A DNA stretch of 64,000 nt from Helicoverpa zea (lineage: Eukaryota > Arthropoda > Insecta > Lepidoptera > Noctuidae), in assembly GCF_022581195.2 (NCBI RefSeq), contig NW_025899713.1:61022-125021 (forward strand). Direction: 5' to 3'. Of this stretch, positions 10,267-20,384 are shown one piece after another. The notes under the pieces were generated by a model, which did no database searches, was not told the DNA's origin, and was given only the letters and a program-made list of their open reading frames with translations. Numbering within the stretch: position 1 is the stretch's first letter; every line of letters starts with the position of its first letter. The position numbers were made by a program, and so were the translations under genes.

Positions 10267-12490
10267 TGATAGATAAATTATTTAGTTTTTTATGAGTTTC
10301 GCAGAACAAGCAATGTTTGTTTGTTTCGGAAGCCCTTCCCGAAGTAGTTTTATTGTTAGCATCCCTAGCTGTGCAGAATAAGAATATTAAATTTAACGTG
10401 ATTTAAGAGGTTATATAAATGGTAGCAGTAAATAAACTATTTTTAGCAACAATATTTTCCCTGCGAGTGGGCGGGATAATCTTTAGGAACGTTTCAATTA
10501 TTATATGTTTTGCTGGTGGAACGTGGGCCGAATTGTAAAAAAGTTTATTTGATAGCCATGAATGAGTATGTATGTTAAATACTGAAGGAGTAGTAATGCT
10601 GTCATCTAGTACCAAGATATGAAATGATTTATCTACTTCATTTATCATTAAATTCTAGCAAACATCAAGCAATCCAAAAAAAGACGATAAACATTAATTA
10701 TATTGTACGTCATAGAATCTTATTTGTTGTGATCCTTTTCTCATTTCGTGAAATGAGTTTGAATTAATCTGTATAGCGAATAACACGGTTGAGTGGACCG
10801 TGTACCAGGGCGACATGACGCAAGGAGGGTGTTAAGTTAAGCCCTCGGGTTACAGAGACGTTCATCACGATCCACACGAGATGATACTGTTTGTGCGGCT
10901 CCCTAACTTCGCTATCAGGGTAACATGTGTCTAATTTGAACATTTATGTGAGTGCTTCTATACAATTTAATTTTTCATGGTCCCTACGAAACTGCTCGTG
11001 TAGACACTTTGCTAAAGCTATTTCGGTACGTGACTGGGTAGTTACCCACTTATTATGCCGTTACTTGTCATACGTAAAGCGTCGCAAAAATGAAGCCTTA
11101 AAAGGGTTTATTTATGGAAATCGTTTTTATGGAGGCGGGTCGCCATGGCAACGTGTCGGATGTCACGTGGCTCAGGCAGGTGGGAGTCGTTACCCTGGGA
11201 GGCGCCTCGCGATGCATATTGAATAAGCGCTGCGCATTTATATCTTCCTAGTGCTGAGCTTTCATTTTATTTCCTCGTTTAGATGCACAAGTAAATCTGA
11301 TATTTTGCCCGGAACATTTTATATTTATTTTTACCGCAAACTCAAACATGCCTGTGGACGATGTCGAGCGTAGCCGTGGACAATGAAATTATGAATTATT
11401 TATTTTTTAGTTCTATTTTTAAACATCGTCTCCCTGAGCTCTTCTCAGTTTATTATAATATTTTTGCCGTATCATTCGTCCGTAATTTTTGACGCTTGTA
11501 AACCTTGACCTCATAACATATTTGTTGCGAGCGCCAGGTATGTCTTATAACAATGTAATCTAGTTATTGTCGGGTGAGGGGCCAGCGCCGGCGCCCCCTG
11601 TATATCTCGATTTATTGCAGATCTCGGATAAATCGTAAGATTCCGATCTACCCCGAGGGTTATTGAACAACTTATTGGATTTTATTGCGCCGTGAAATTT
11701 TAAAATGAAACTGATGAAACGCTTTGCCGGTCGGATGGTCGGTTTATTGAATTTATAATACGAGTGAAGCACCCTCACAATCTACTGATAATTGCTTAAT
11801 CAAAACAGTTGAATTTCATTATTAACTGAGTCCCGGCGGTTTCATGCAGAGAATGACGCTTGCATTAACATTATAGTTGGTGCACCCTGGAAATTATATC
11901 ATTGTGATTGTAACTTTTGCTACGTTTCCAATAAAAAAAACTAGTCACCTTACACAGATATAGCGTAAATACTTCAGCTCGCAAGTCACACAGCCAACCA
12001 GATAATAGTGTTAGTGAGCGTAAACTGGATGAGCCAATCGCGTGCCAGCTCCGTGTGATGTCGCGCATAACTTCATGCCTACTGATTAATTACAGCCGTG
12101 TTATGTAGCCTAAATACTTTGACGTCAATCAATTACGCGCGTTACTGATATCTATGCTGTGTAATATAGTTACCTCGATTTAACTTTGTGTTATGTCGTG
12201 TTTAATTGCTTGCAATATAACTGTCAATTGGAAAATATAATGATTTAAGTGTGTGGAAGTACAGGTGGTATATTTTTACCATCGCTTACAAAAATACATT
12301 TACCAGCATCAGTATCCGTAGTGTGATCACAATGTAGTTAGCAGGCGACGGCGGCGCCGAGACGTCGCGGCGTCTCGTGACGTCACACTGAGCACCTTCG
12401 TAGCACTCGTAGCACTGCTACGCGCACCGCGCTACGCCGAACTGCTACGAATCTTTGTAAATTCTCGTGGTTAAAATTCTGTAGCTTTCA
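10267..12490. other. Non-coding stretch with regulatory-looking islands
   Basis: No gene is recognised. A CpG-rich island at about 12340-12450 contains the near-palindrome around GAGACGTCGCGGCGTCTC, a TGACGTCA at 12378-12385 and short CGTAGCACT repeats. Another TGACGTCA lies at 12120-12127. The frame at 10927-11226 overlaps the X-box described separately and has no recognisable domain. Confidence 0.4.
11139..11152. promoter_or_regulatory. Perfect RFX-type X-box motif
   Basis: GTCGCCATGGCAAC matches the X-box consensus GTNRCC, 0-3 spacer bases, RGYAAC at every constrained position, with a 2-bp AT spacer. RFX factors bind such imperfect palindromes, classically upstream of ciliary genes in neurons and sperm. 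No ciliary gene is seen beside it here, so function is only a possibility. Confidence 0.4.
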
Positions 12491-12694
12491 TCTATACTAA
12501 TATTATAAAGAGGAAAACTTTGTTTGTTTGTTTGTTTGGTTGTAATGAATAGGCTAAAAAACTAATGGACAGTTTTTAAAAATTCTTTCACCATTCGAAA
12601 GCTACATTATCCACGAGTAACATAGGCTATATTTTATCCCGGTACGGGCAGTAGTTACCACGGGACGCGGGTGAAACCGCGGGAAAACGGCTAG
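12491..12694 (+). mobile_element. Helitron-type non-autonomous element
   Basis: The 204-bp unit begins TCTATACTAATATTATAAAG and ends GGCTAG, preceded by the hairpin-forming GCGGGTGAAACCGCGGG. The flanking bases are A on the left and T on the right, as expected for Helitron insertion between A and T. The interior has a (TTTG)n run near 12522 and no coding capacity. Both termini are intact in form, unlike the copy at 10073. Confidence 0.75.
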
Positions 12695-15130
12695 TATTAT
12701 ATTAAATGCTAAAATAACTTTCATATTTTAGTGACATCATTTTGTTCGATATTTCAAAAAAATATTTGGGTTCATGATACTTACTTTGGGAGGAAACTCC
12801 CAAAACATGCCAACCTCAAAAGGGTTAGCGGAATTTCAAACCCGAACTTGGACTATTTACTTGTCAAAATAAATATTTGTGTATATTTTTTCGGTGCCTA
12901 CACATTTTTGTATCCCACGCGTTTATACTTTGTGAGTTATTCTTTTTATTCTTGGTTTCCGCGGTAAAACATTTCTGAGAACGTCTTCAAACAATTTTCC
13001 TTTTATAAAGGAACGTAACGCCTCGCAGCCTCGATGCTGGCCGCCTTATCGTTATTGCGCTTCATATTAAACTCTACGTGGAAATAATTCTACATTCGAT
13101 GAAAATACTAATAAACAGTTCTTGTACTGCATTAACTCTTTTTATAATGTCCTGAAAAAAAAAATCATCACACTTGGACATATGTAATACATAGGCATGG
13201 TTTCTCCTAGTTCGAACAAGCTGTAATAAAAGGTTTGATGGCCTCTAATATATGTATAAACAAAGCTACAAACACGAGAGGCGTTATTTATAAATATGTA
13301 CTTGTGATCGTTTGAATTATTAATGCAGCACTCACGATGTAAAGTTCACCATGTTACCGTCTTCGAGCTGTCTATTATCTATCTATCTTGTGGCTCAGCG
13401 GTAAGCCTGTCCATGATAAATGCCCATAACTCAACTAAAAATATGAAGTCGACTTTACTTTCGAGACAGTTGTGAAAACAAGTACCAGCTGCTGGCAGTC
13501 TACTTTGGTTGTAAAATGAACGTGTAAAACACGTCAAAAATTGGTAGTCAAACATGTTTGACGTTAGCATACTAAACACACGAGAATTATTTCCATAACT
13601 CATTTAAAACTTCAGGTATTTCTCCTGTAAAATTACAAAACCAAACACAACCCCAATCTTAATTTAAATACAAATTTTAATCCGTTTACAAACAAGCTTG
13701 AGATTCTTGGTTAACAATTTAATGCCGCTAAATGAAAAACCACACGAACGTTAACTTTGAGAGACAACACGTCATTTCGTATGCAATGACATTCTTTGTG
13801 GCAGGAGTGAGACGGAGCCCCCCTCCGCGCACGTGGGAGAGAGGGGGTGATCACTTGTCACACGTTCCCTTCATAATTCCCGGCGACACAAATCTGACGC
13901 AACAAAATTGTTCATGACGCAGGGCTCCCGTGCCTGAGTGCTCGAACATGTCGCCGCCGCTGCAAATGGACTAACGCCACATTTCTGCATTTTCTGTGTA
14001 ATCCGCTGTCAACTCTTATTTCTACACTCGGCTTTAAGTCCGATCGGCACGACAGATTTGTAGGTGATCGCAGTTTTGTCAACCGCGCTTGTGGCTTTGA
14101 TTGGATGGATGCGAGTTACACATAGATTCATAGTTTTTCAAAATTTCGCTGTCTGAAATTACTATCTCATTTCTGATAAATTGTATCTCCACACAATATG
14201 TAGGCAATAAACTACTCGTTGTACATGTTAATCGTCCCGGTTAATGCTCCCCATTGTGCTGTCAGTCTGACTTCCAATTCAACATTTCCTAGAACATTTC
14301 CCACAGAATTGTATTCACATCTGACCCGCAACATCGTCATAAATACAGCTTAGATTTATATTATTTAGTTGGGGACTCAACGCTTCACGACAATTACGTT
14401 TTATGTAACTAGTAATGAAACCCGATATATCCCAGCTGTACACATTTATATTAGTTAGGTATGTACATAGAAAGCTATTAGCTTTTCGCATCACTAACTA
14501 CTGATGAGCTGGATATCTGATTGCACAGGTTCCGGGGACATTCCCGCGGCAGTATGTTATCGTTATAATTGATATATCGTGTTCCGATTGTTAGTGGCTC
14601 GGTTTGCAGTTGAATATGTACTGTAGTGACCGCAACCGCAGCGGTACTGACGTGAGTCGCAAGCGCAGCCTACTGTGTGCGGTCGACTCGGTTAGATACA
14701 TTTGCCATGGTCAGCAATGAAGATATAGGCACATTCTTATCAAAATACTTGTGATAGTACAGTGCAGGTTGCTTAATTTACCAAAGACGCAGCAGTGGCA
14801 ATTTATAAGCTCTAAAGTTCTTTGAAAGTATGTCAGCTTTTATAAAATAGTTGCAAGAGTTCCTAGTTTGTGTGACACGTCAAGGCGATGCACGGCCCAA
14901 GATTGCTTCCTTCCCAGCGATGCCTACGTAAACCAATTTAAACTTTATAATCCGCCTGGAATGGGGCGCGGCGCGAACAATACACCAAACAAATTCCACA
15001 TCAAGGTCCTTCTACTCGCCTGCTCTCCTGGTCCCTCTAGTGTTGAAAGACATGATCGCTAAATAGGTTTTATTTCATGAGTAGCATTCAAAATCGTCAT
15101 CAATTTACTTTTCATAAAGAATTAACCAGC
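12695..15130. other. Non-coding stretch, no gene seen
   Basis: AT-rich sequence with GC-richer patches near 13800-13990, 14520-14690 and 14920-14960. None of the frames shows a domain, signal peptide or splice context that I can defend. The region ends at the left terminus of the first DIRS element. Confidence 0.45.
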
Positions 15131-15300
15131 AATTATCCTTCGGGTCTCAACCGAAGACGATTACATTTTACTTGCAGCATTACATGATATGATGCTATCT
15201 TCGTCACACCTTTAAAGCTATAATATCTAAAAAAAAGAAACCTGTATCTTCTGTCTCACTCCCCCCTACTCCCGTGTGCGCGCGCCACTGCTTGTCATTA
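15131..15300 (+). repeat. Left inverted terminal repeat of DIRS copy 1
   Basis: About 170 bp, complementary to the right end (20385 onward) from the inner edge CTTGTCATTA outward. The outermost 20 bases differ: here CCTTC precedes GGGTCTC, whereas the right end has GCGA there and a further 45 bp of its own. It contains the base triplet GTG in CCCGTGTGCG, which distinguishes this copy from copy 2 and is matched in its own right repeat. Confidence 0.88.
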
Positions 15301-15360
15301 CGTGTTTTTGTGTTATCGGAATCACACCTACTGTCGTAACGGCTTTCAGTAATTTGAAAA

Positions 15361-17131
15361 ATGGGAAAAAGAAAGCGGTCAAGGTCGAGAGATAGTGATT
15401 ATAATAGTATTTTGCGGAAAGTTAAGAAGTTGGAATCAAAATTAAGGAAAAGACAGCGTTTATCATCATCGGAAGAAAGCGACCACGCGGTTCGTTATTA
15501 TGATGAATATGAACAATACGCGGATATTCCAGGTAAATAAAAACCTTATTACAAGTGCATAATACTTATAAATTTGGTCAGTTTTCATGCAAATATAATT
15601 TAGTGATTACCAAGTACCCACAAATTGTAATATTTAATTTTGTGAGCAATTTGATCGTCGTAGTTAGCCATTCCTACATAATGATAAATAATCATAAGTA
15701 CCCACTGGTAGCTCCATGTGCACCATGATGAGGAAATATTTACTTCACGTAAATCGTGTAAGTACTATCACTGTGAAAACTGTGTATTAGTTTTTTCTCC
15801 GCGTACATCGTGTCGAGACTTGTTCGTGTTCTCTCCACATTCGTGTTGAGGCTACTTCTCCACATAAATTGTGTCGAGGCTTTTATTTCTCCACGTAAAT
15901 CGTGTTGAGGTGTTTCTTCTTTTTCTCCACGTAAATCGTGTTGAGGTGTTTTTTCTTTCTCCACGTAAATCGTGTTGAGGCAATTTCTCCACGTAAAACG
16001 TGTTGAGGCATCATCTCCATGTACCTATAGCATGTTGAGGCATCACTCCCACGCAAAGCGGTGTCGAGGGTGTATTTCCACGTTAACCCAGCATTTGCAT
16101 TAATCTGATTGTCTGAGATCTGATTTCGTTTATTGTATTGCTTCCCCTTAGGAGAAGATACCGCAAATGAGGTCATAAACATCCACGATGATTCTCCGTC
16201 GGACCCAGCAGAACCAATCGCCGGACCGTCTACACTGGTTTCAGTGACGGCACCACCTACTGTGCCTACAGCAGAATCGGTAGCACCTGCGCAGGCTGGC
16301 CAGTCGATAACGATTGCAGAAGAAGCCCAAGCATCACCGACGGTAGATGAGAATATATTTACATTAGATCCAGATATTCTACAACTACTAGGCGAGGACC
16401 CTACCAATCAAAAAAATTATGGAGATAGTCTTCATAAAGACATTGCGTCAAGGTGGACGCATATATTAGTCAACGGGTTATCTAAGGAAACACAAATGGA
16501 GCTAATGAAATGCTACTTACCACCAGAAAATTGTCCCAACATGAAAGCTCCTAAATTAAATTTAGAAATCAAGGCAGCTCTGTCAGATGTTAATATTAAG
16601 AAAGATCTATACAGTCAAAGCAAACAAAATCAACTTGCTAATAGTCTTGCAGCTATAGGACGAGCTTTGAATTGGGCCTTGTCATCTAATAATACAGTAC
16701 CTCAGGATATTATTAAATCCCTCAGCGATGCCGGTCGGCTCGTATGTGATAGCCATTATAAAGAGTCGCTATCTCGGCGTTATGCAGCGCTTAGTACTCT
16801 CAATAGAAGCATTAAAGATACCGTCAAAAATACAAACATCGATGAGCATCTGTTTGGATCTGCATTATCAGAACATATTAAGACCTCGAAAGCCATAAAC
16901 AAGACTGGTTCTGAAATTAAACAAAAAATTCAGCGTCCTCAGTATAGGACCCTGTCAGCAACACAAACTAGGGGTGCTTTAAACTCGAGGGGGGCGCCGC
17001 CGCACGTAGCAGCAGCGGTCCAGCCGCGGCCGACCCCAGCACCGCGTCGACCACCGAGGGACCGCCGACAGGAGGCGCCGCGAGTCCGCCGCCCCACCAG
17101 CAACGCGCGGCACCAGACGCGGAGACGATAG
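15361..17131 (+). CDS. gag: DIRS gag-like protein, two exons (15361-15532, 16152-17131), copy 1
   Basis: The predicted 383-residue structural protein starts at ATG 15361 in a good context (AAAAATGG). Exon 1 encodes a basic, nuclear-localisation-like start (MGKRKRSRSRD) and an acidic tail. It would stop six bases past the junction unless spliced. A GTAAAT donor at 15533 and an acceptor after CTTCCCCTTAG at 16151 join CCA-G to GA-GAA in phase 1 and restore the frame to GEDTANEVIN. Exon 2 has an acidic, proline/threonine-rich segment, a helical middle (around RWTHILVNGLSKETQME) and a very basic arginine/proline C-terminus ending TRRR, likely for nucleic-acid binding. There is no zinc knuckle, which is usual for DIRS. 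If the intron were not removed, exon 2 would have no ATG near its start. The splice call is inferred from sequence only. Confidence 0.8.
15533..16151 (+). other. Spliceosomal intron inside the DIRS gag gene, copy 1
   Basis: This 619-bp stretch has a GTAAAT donor and a pyrimidine-rich acceptor (TTGCTTCCCCTTAG). Both flanking exons are in compatible phase, and it is unusually occupied by the hairpin array at 15743-16070. Its retention in both copies means the element RNA used for reverse transcription is the unspliced form, since a spliced template would have lost it. Confidence 0.75.
15743..16070 (+). repeat. Tandem hairpin-forming repeats in the DIRS intron, copy 1
   Basis: About ten units of 28-36 bp share the core TCTCCACGTAAATCGTG followed by TTGAGG. 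Each unit can fold as a small stem: an outer CTC/GAG pairing, an inner CACG/CGTG pairing and a 4-5 base loop. Units lie near 15743, 15797, 15833, 15858, 15889, 15925, 15959, 15987, 16015 and 16046. Several differences are paired: the first has CTT/AAG, the fourth CACA/TGTG and the ninth CATG/CATG. The antisense 174-codon frame over this array (15883-16407) is a by-product of the repeats. Confidence 0.8.
16978..16984 (+). promoter_or_regulatory. Canonical -1 ribosomal frameshift site, copy 1
   Basis: The heptamer TTTAAAC is read in the gag frame as ..T TTA AAC, matching the X XXY YYZ rule with the efficient U UUA AAC form. A -1 slip continues at CTC (16984), in the frame that stays open to the end of the RT ORF; that frame is closed by a TAG only just upstream (16969-16971). 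The next 60 bases are very GC-rich (GGGGGGCGCCGCCGC onward) and could form the stimulatory structure. Gag itself terminates at 17129-17131. Confidence 0.8.
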
Positions 17132-19026
17132 ACGAAGAGGACGTCAGACAGGTACCTGTTGCAGGCCGCTTATCATATTTTTATGATAAATGGCATGACA
17201 TTACTAAAGATCAGATCATTTTGAGTTGGATTCAGGGGTATAAAATACCCTTCATTGTAGAACCCTCACAAACATCGGAGCCACAAAATAATGCATGTAA
17301 CTCGCAATCACAAATTAAAATAATTGATCAATGTGTTTCTCAACTACTAAGTGCTGAGTTCATATCACCTTGCGAGTTTTGTGAAAACCAGTTTGTATCG
17401 CCAATTTTCACAGTGCCTAAGCCGAACGGAACTCATCGTTTCATATTGAATTTAAAAGAACTTAATAAATTTATTAAAACTGATCATTTTAAAATGGAGG
17501 ATTACCGGACGGCACTCAGACTATTGAATCGAAATGATTTCATGGCTACAATAGATATTAAAGATGCATATTTTTTGATTAGAATAAATAAACCTGACAG
17601 AAAAAAGTTACGATTTCGATGGAAGTCACAATTATACGAATTTAACGTCCTTCCGTTCGGCCTTTGCACAGCACCGTTGGTTTTCACAAAAATTCTCAAG
17701 CCCGTCTTAGAATACCTACGTTTATCTGGTTTTCTATCAGTCAATTATCTTGATGATTTTTTATGCCTGGCCAGCTCGTACTCTGACTGCTTAAAAAACG
17801 TCAGCAATACCTGTGCTCTTCTGGAATCTTTAGGGTTCATCATCAATATTAAGAAAAGTGTCATGGTACCTACTCAGACTTGTAAATTCTTAGGTTTTAT
17901 CTTTAACACCACGGACATGACTATTAAATTACCAGACGAGAAGAAAATTCGGATAAAAAATCGAGCATCGGAGATCTTAGGTAAAACTAGATGTACCATT
18001 AGGTTTTTTGCCGAATTCATAGGACTTTTGACTGCCGCATGCCCAGCTGTCAGTTACGGCTGGATGTACACTAAATTGTTTGAAAGAGAAAAATTCTTGT
18101 CGTTAGATTATACAGACAACTATAACAAACTTATGAAATTAGAGGAAAGCCTTAAACATGATCTTTTATGGTGGACAAATAAAATTATGACTTCTTTTTC
18201 ACCTATTCGTAAAAATGACTATTATTTATTGGAAATTTTCACTGACGCCTCAAGTACTGGCTGGGGTGCGGCATGCGGCAATCAATGTGCTAATGGCAAC
18301 TGGTCATCAAACGAATTGGCCCTTCACATAAATGAAAAGGAGTTACAAGCCGCATTTTATGGGCTAAAAATATTTACTACTAACTTACAAGAATGCAATA
18401 TTTTATTACGAATTGACAACACAACGGCCATTTCATACATAAATCGAATGGGGGGCATTCAATACCCACATTTAAATGATCTTGCACGAAAGATATGGCA
18501 ATGGTGTGAGTCAAAAAGGATCTTCGTATTTGCATCTTATGTCAAGTCGTCTGATAATATTTTAGCAGATCGAGAATCTCGGCGAATCAATATCGATACG
18601 GAATGGGAAGTTTCAGATTATGTCTTTTCGCAAATTATCAAGTCCTTAGGAGAACCAGAATTTGATCTCTTTGCTAGTGCTCAAAATTATAAATGTAGAA
18701 GATACGCGTCGTGGAAACTTGACCCTTATTCTGAGGTTGTAGACGCATTCACAATTTGTTGGAAAAATATAAACTTTTACGCATTCCCCCCGTTTTGCTT
18801 GATCACAAGAGTGCTCGAAAAAATTATAACGGAAAAAGCAATAGGTATCGTTGTGATACCTTATTGGCCATCCCAGCCTTGGTACCCTTTATGGTCCAGG
18901 CTTGTTGTATCCGAAAAAATGTACTTCGGACCAGATAAATTCTTACTACTTTCTCCTTTCAGAATTCACCATCCACTCCATACGAGTCTTATCCTGGTGG
19001 CAGCCAGATTGTCAGGCAATCAATGA
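16984..19026 (+). CDS. pol: DIRS reverse transcriptase / RNase H / methylase-like protein, copy 1
   Basis: The frame is open from 16972 and has no early ATG. Expression as a gag-pol fusion by the slip at 16978-16984 explains this (335 gag plus 680 pol residues). Counting from the codon at 17221: RT with Asp112 (ATIDIKDAY) and the YLDD box (Asp178, Asp179); RNase H with Asp342 (FTDAS), Glu374, Asp399 and Asp450 (ADRES). From about 480 a conserved DIRS module follows (FDLFAS, DPYSEVVDAF, YAFPPF, WPSQPWYP). It corresponds in place to the adenine-methylase-like domain reported for DIRS elements; its PPF at 523-525 recalls the methylase catalytic motif, but activity is doubtful. All RT and RNase H catalytic residues are present. 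The ORF ends in ATGA, shared with the recombinase start. Confidence 0.93.
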   Translation, partial: LEGGAAARSSSGPAAADPSTASTTEGPPTGGAASPPPHQQRAAPDAETIDEEDVRQVPVAGRLSYFYDKWHDITKDQIILSWIQGYKIPFIVEPSQTSEPQNNACNSQSQIKIIDQCVSQLLSAEFISPCEFCENQFVSPIFTVPKPNGTHRFILNLKELNKFIKTDHFKMEDYRTALRLLNRNDFMATIDIKDAYFLIRINKPDRKKLRFRWKSQLYEFNVLPFGLCTAPLVFTKILKPVLEYLRLSGFLSVNYLDDFLCLASSYSDCLKNVSNTCALLESLGFIINIKKSVMVPTQTCKFLGFIFNTTDMTIKLPDEKKIRIKNRASEILGKTRCTIRFFAEFIGLLTAACPAVSYGWMYTKLFEREKFLSLDYTDNYNKLMKLEESLKHDLLWWTNKIMTSFSPIRKNDYYLLEIFTDASSTGWGAACGNQCANGNWSSNELALHINEKELQAAFYGLKIFTTNLQECNILLRIDNTTAISYINRMGGIQYPHLNDLARKIWQWCESKRIFVFASYVKSSDNILADRESRRINIDTEWEVSDYVFSQIIKSLGEPEFDLFASAQNYKCRRYASWKLDPYSEVVDAFTICWKNINFYAFPPFCLITRVLEKIITEKAIGIVVIPYWPSQPWYPLWSRLVVSEKMYFGPDKFLLLSPFRIHHPLHTSLILVAARLSGNQ

Positions 19027-19976
19027 CTAAGCGCGGCGTTCCACCAGCGTCCTTAGACATAATGATAGCTTCCTTTGCAGCTAGTACTTTAAATCAATAT
19101 AGTAGTTCTTTTAAATCTTGGTGGATATATTGTAAAGACAAAAATTTGGATATTTTCGAAGCTGATAGTTCCAAAGTTTTGTCCTTTTTAACATTAAAAT
19201 TTGAAGAAGGTGCGAGCTATAGTAGTTTAAATACACACAGGTCTGCTTTATCAATTATATTAGGCACTCATGTTACGGTTAATGACTGTGTCAATCGTTT
19301 CCTCAAGGGCGTGTATAGGCTAGCTCCTCCAACTCCAAAATATAGTATTACGTGGGACACAAATATAGTGCTGAACTATCTTTCAACAATGTATCCCTAT
19401 GATAATATTGATTTAGTTGATTTATCACACAAAACTTGTTCTCTTTTAGCAATTGCATCTGCGCAAAGGATGCAAACTATTAGTCTTATAAAATTAAAAA
19501 ATATATCAAAACATGACAATGAAATTGTGATTAAAATTAGCGATTTAATTAAAACTTCAAAGCCCGGGGCTTGCCAACCACTCATCAGATTGCCCTTTAT
19601 TCGCACAAACCCCAGTATTTGTCCGGCTCTGGCAGTTGAAACATATATTGAAAAGACCAGAGATTTGCGGCATAATTTGCCTGAGGAACACTTGTTTATT
19701 GGAGTGCGTAGACCTCATAAAAAAGTTTGTTCTCAGACGTTAGCACGCTGGGTTAAAACAGTGTTGCAGGCAAGCGGCATAGATATTTCCGTATTTGGAG
19801 CTCACAGTACCCGCTCGGCTTCCACATCTGCCGCTTACCGATCTGGAGTTAATCTAGAGGTGGTCCGCAAGGCCGCGGGTTGGAGTAATACCTCCAACGT
19901 ATTTTTTAAATACTACCGTAGGGATACTGCTAACAGTAATAATAATGATTTTGTAAATGCCTTATTCGGCACGTAA
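19023..19976 (+). CDS. DIRS tyrosine recombinase, copy 1
   Basis: A 317-residue protein whose ATG overlaps the pol stop by ATGA, suggesting termination-reinitiation. The N-terminal half (to about residue 100) is a core-binding-like domain (STLNQYSSSFKSWWIYCKD). The C-terminal catalytic domain shows the signature residues: Arg149 (AQRMQT), His261-x-x-Arg264 (AHSTRS), Trp287 in the fifth position (AAGWS), and the nucleophile Tyr297 or Tyr298 (FKYYRR). It would integrate the circular DNA form by strand exchange, leaving no target duplication, as the junctions here show. It has MTK at the start and SITWD in the middle, where copy 2 has MIK and STTWD. Confidence 0.93.
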   Translation: MTKRGVPPASLDIMIASFAASTLNQYSSSFKSWWIYCKDKNLDIFEADSSKVLSFLTLKFEEGASYSSLNTHRSALSIILGTHVTVNDCVNRFLKGVYRLAPPTPKYSITWDTNIVLNYLSTMYPYDNIDLVDLSHKTCSLLAIASAQRMQTISLIKLKNISKHDNEIVIKISDLIKTSKPGACQPLIRLPFIRTNPSICPALAVETYIEKTRDLRHNLPEEHLFIGVRRPHKKVCSQTLARWVKTVLQASGIDISVFGAHSTRSASTSAAYRSGVNLEVVRKAAGWSNTSNVFFKYYRRDTANSNNNDFVNALFGT

Positions 19977-20200
19977 ATAATTGTGATAATATAGCTCGTA
20001 ACTGCAGTATCAATTGCATTTATTTTATTAACAAATTATGTTAAGAAAACGATAAATGTATATTGTCTGGTAATAAATGTTCTTATGTTATATGATTAAG
20101 CTGTACAAAATCTAGCAATTTTGTTCTTCAATTAAAATTTTCCTAATTTTCTAACGTATTTTTTATTTTTTTTTTTTTTGATTTACGTTGCTCTAAACAT
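19977..20200 (+). other. 3' untranslated part of DIRS copy 1
   Basis: AT-rich sequence between the recombinase stop and the internal complementary region. It contains AATAAA at 20072-20077, a possible polyadenylation signal, and a long T run near 20164-20179 that is two bases shorter in copy 2. Confidence 0.5.
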
Positions 20201-20319
20201 CTGCAAGTAAAATGTAATCGTCTTCGGTTGAGACCCGAAGGATAATTAGGAATCAAACGAACTTACCTGGTGAAGTTTGATTCCAATTATGCGAGGGTCT
20301 CAACCGAAGACGATTACAT
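20201..20319 (-). repeat. Internal complementary region (joined-ends copy) of DIRS copy 1
   Basis: Bases 20201-20247 are the reverse complement of the left terminus (15131-15177), and 20248-20319 are the reverse complement of the right terminus. Read on the minus strand it is exactly right end joined to left end, i.e. the circle junction. DIRS models use this segment as template to complete both ends and circularise. The junction reads GATTCCT|AATTATCC on the minus strand, matching this copy's own right end (CCT) rather than copy 2's (CTT). Confidence 0.9.
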
Positions 20320-20384
20320 CCCATCCCACCCTACCCAGAAAAATAAAAAATAAATATTTGCAATAACACAAAAAGTACTCTAAA

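Noticed and set aside
15740..16085. CRISPR-like repeat and spacer pattern
   Set aside because: Units are contiguous and degenerate with no unique spacers, in a eukaryotic retrotransposon intron.
15883..16407. Antisense 174-codon frame over the DIRS gag start (same at 44744-45268)
   Set aside because: It is the shadow of the gag exon and the tandem intron repeats; its repetitive TPQHDLRGE-type content only mirrors the 28-36 bp units.
20161..20180. Poly(T) tract as a reversed poly(A) tail of another retroelement
   Set aside because: It lies at the same place in both DIRS copies, between the recombinase and the internal complementary region, so it is part of the element.
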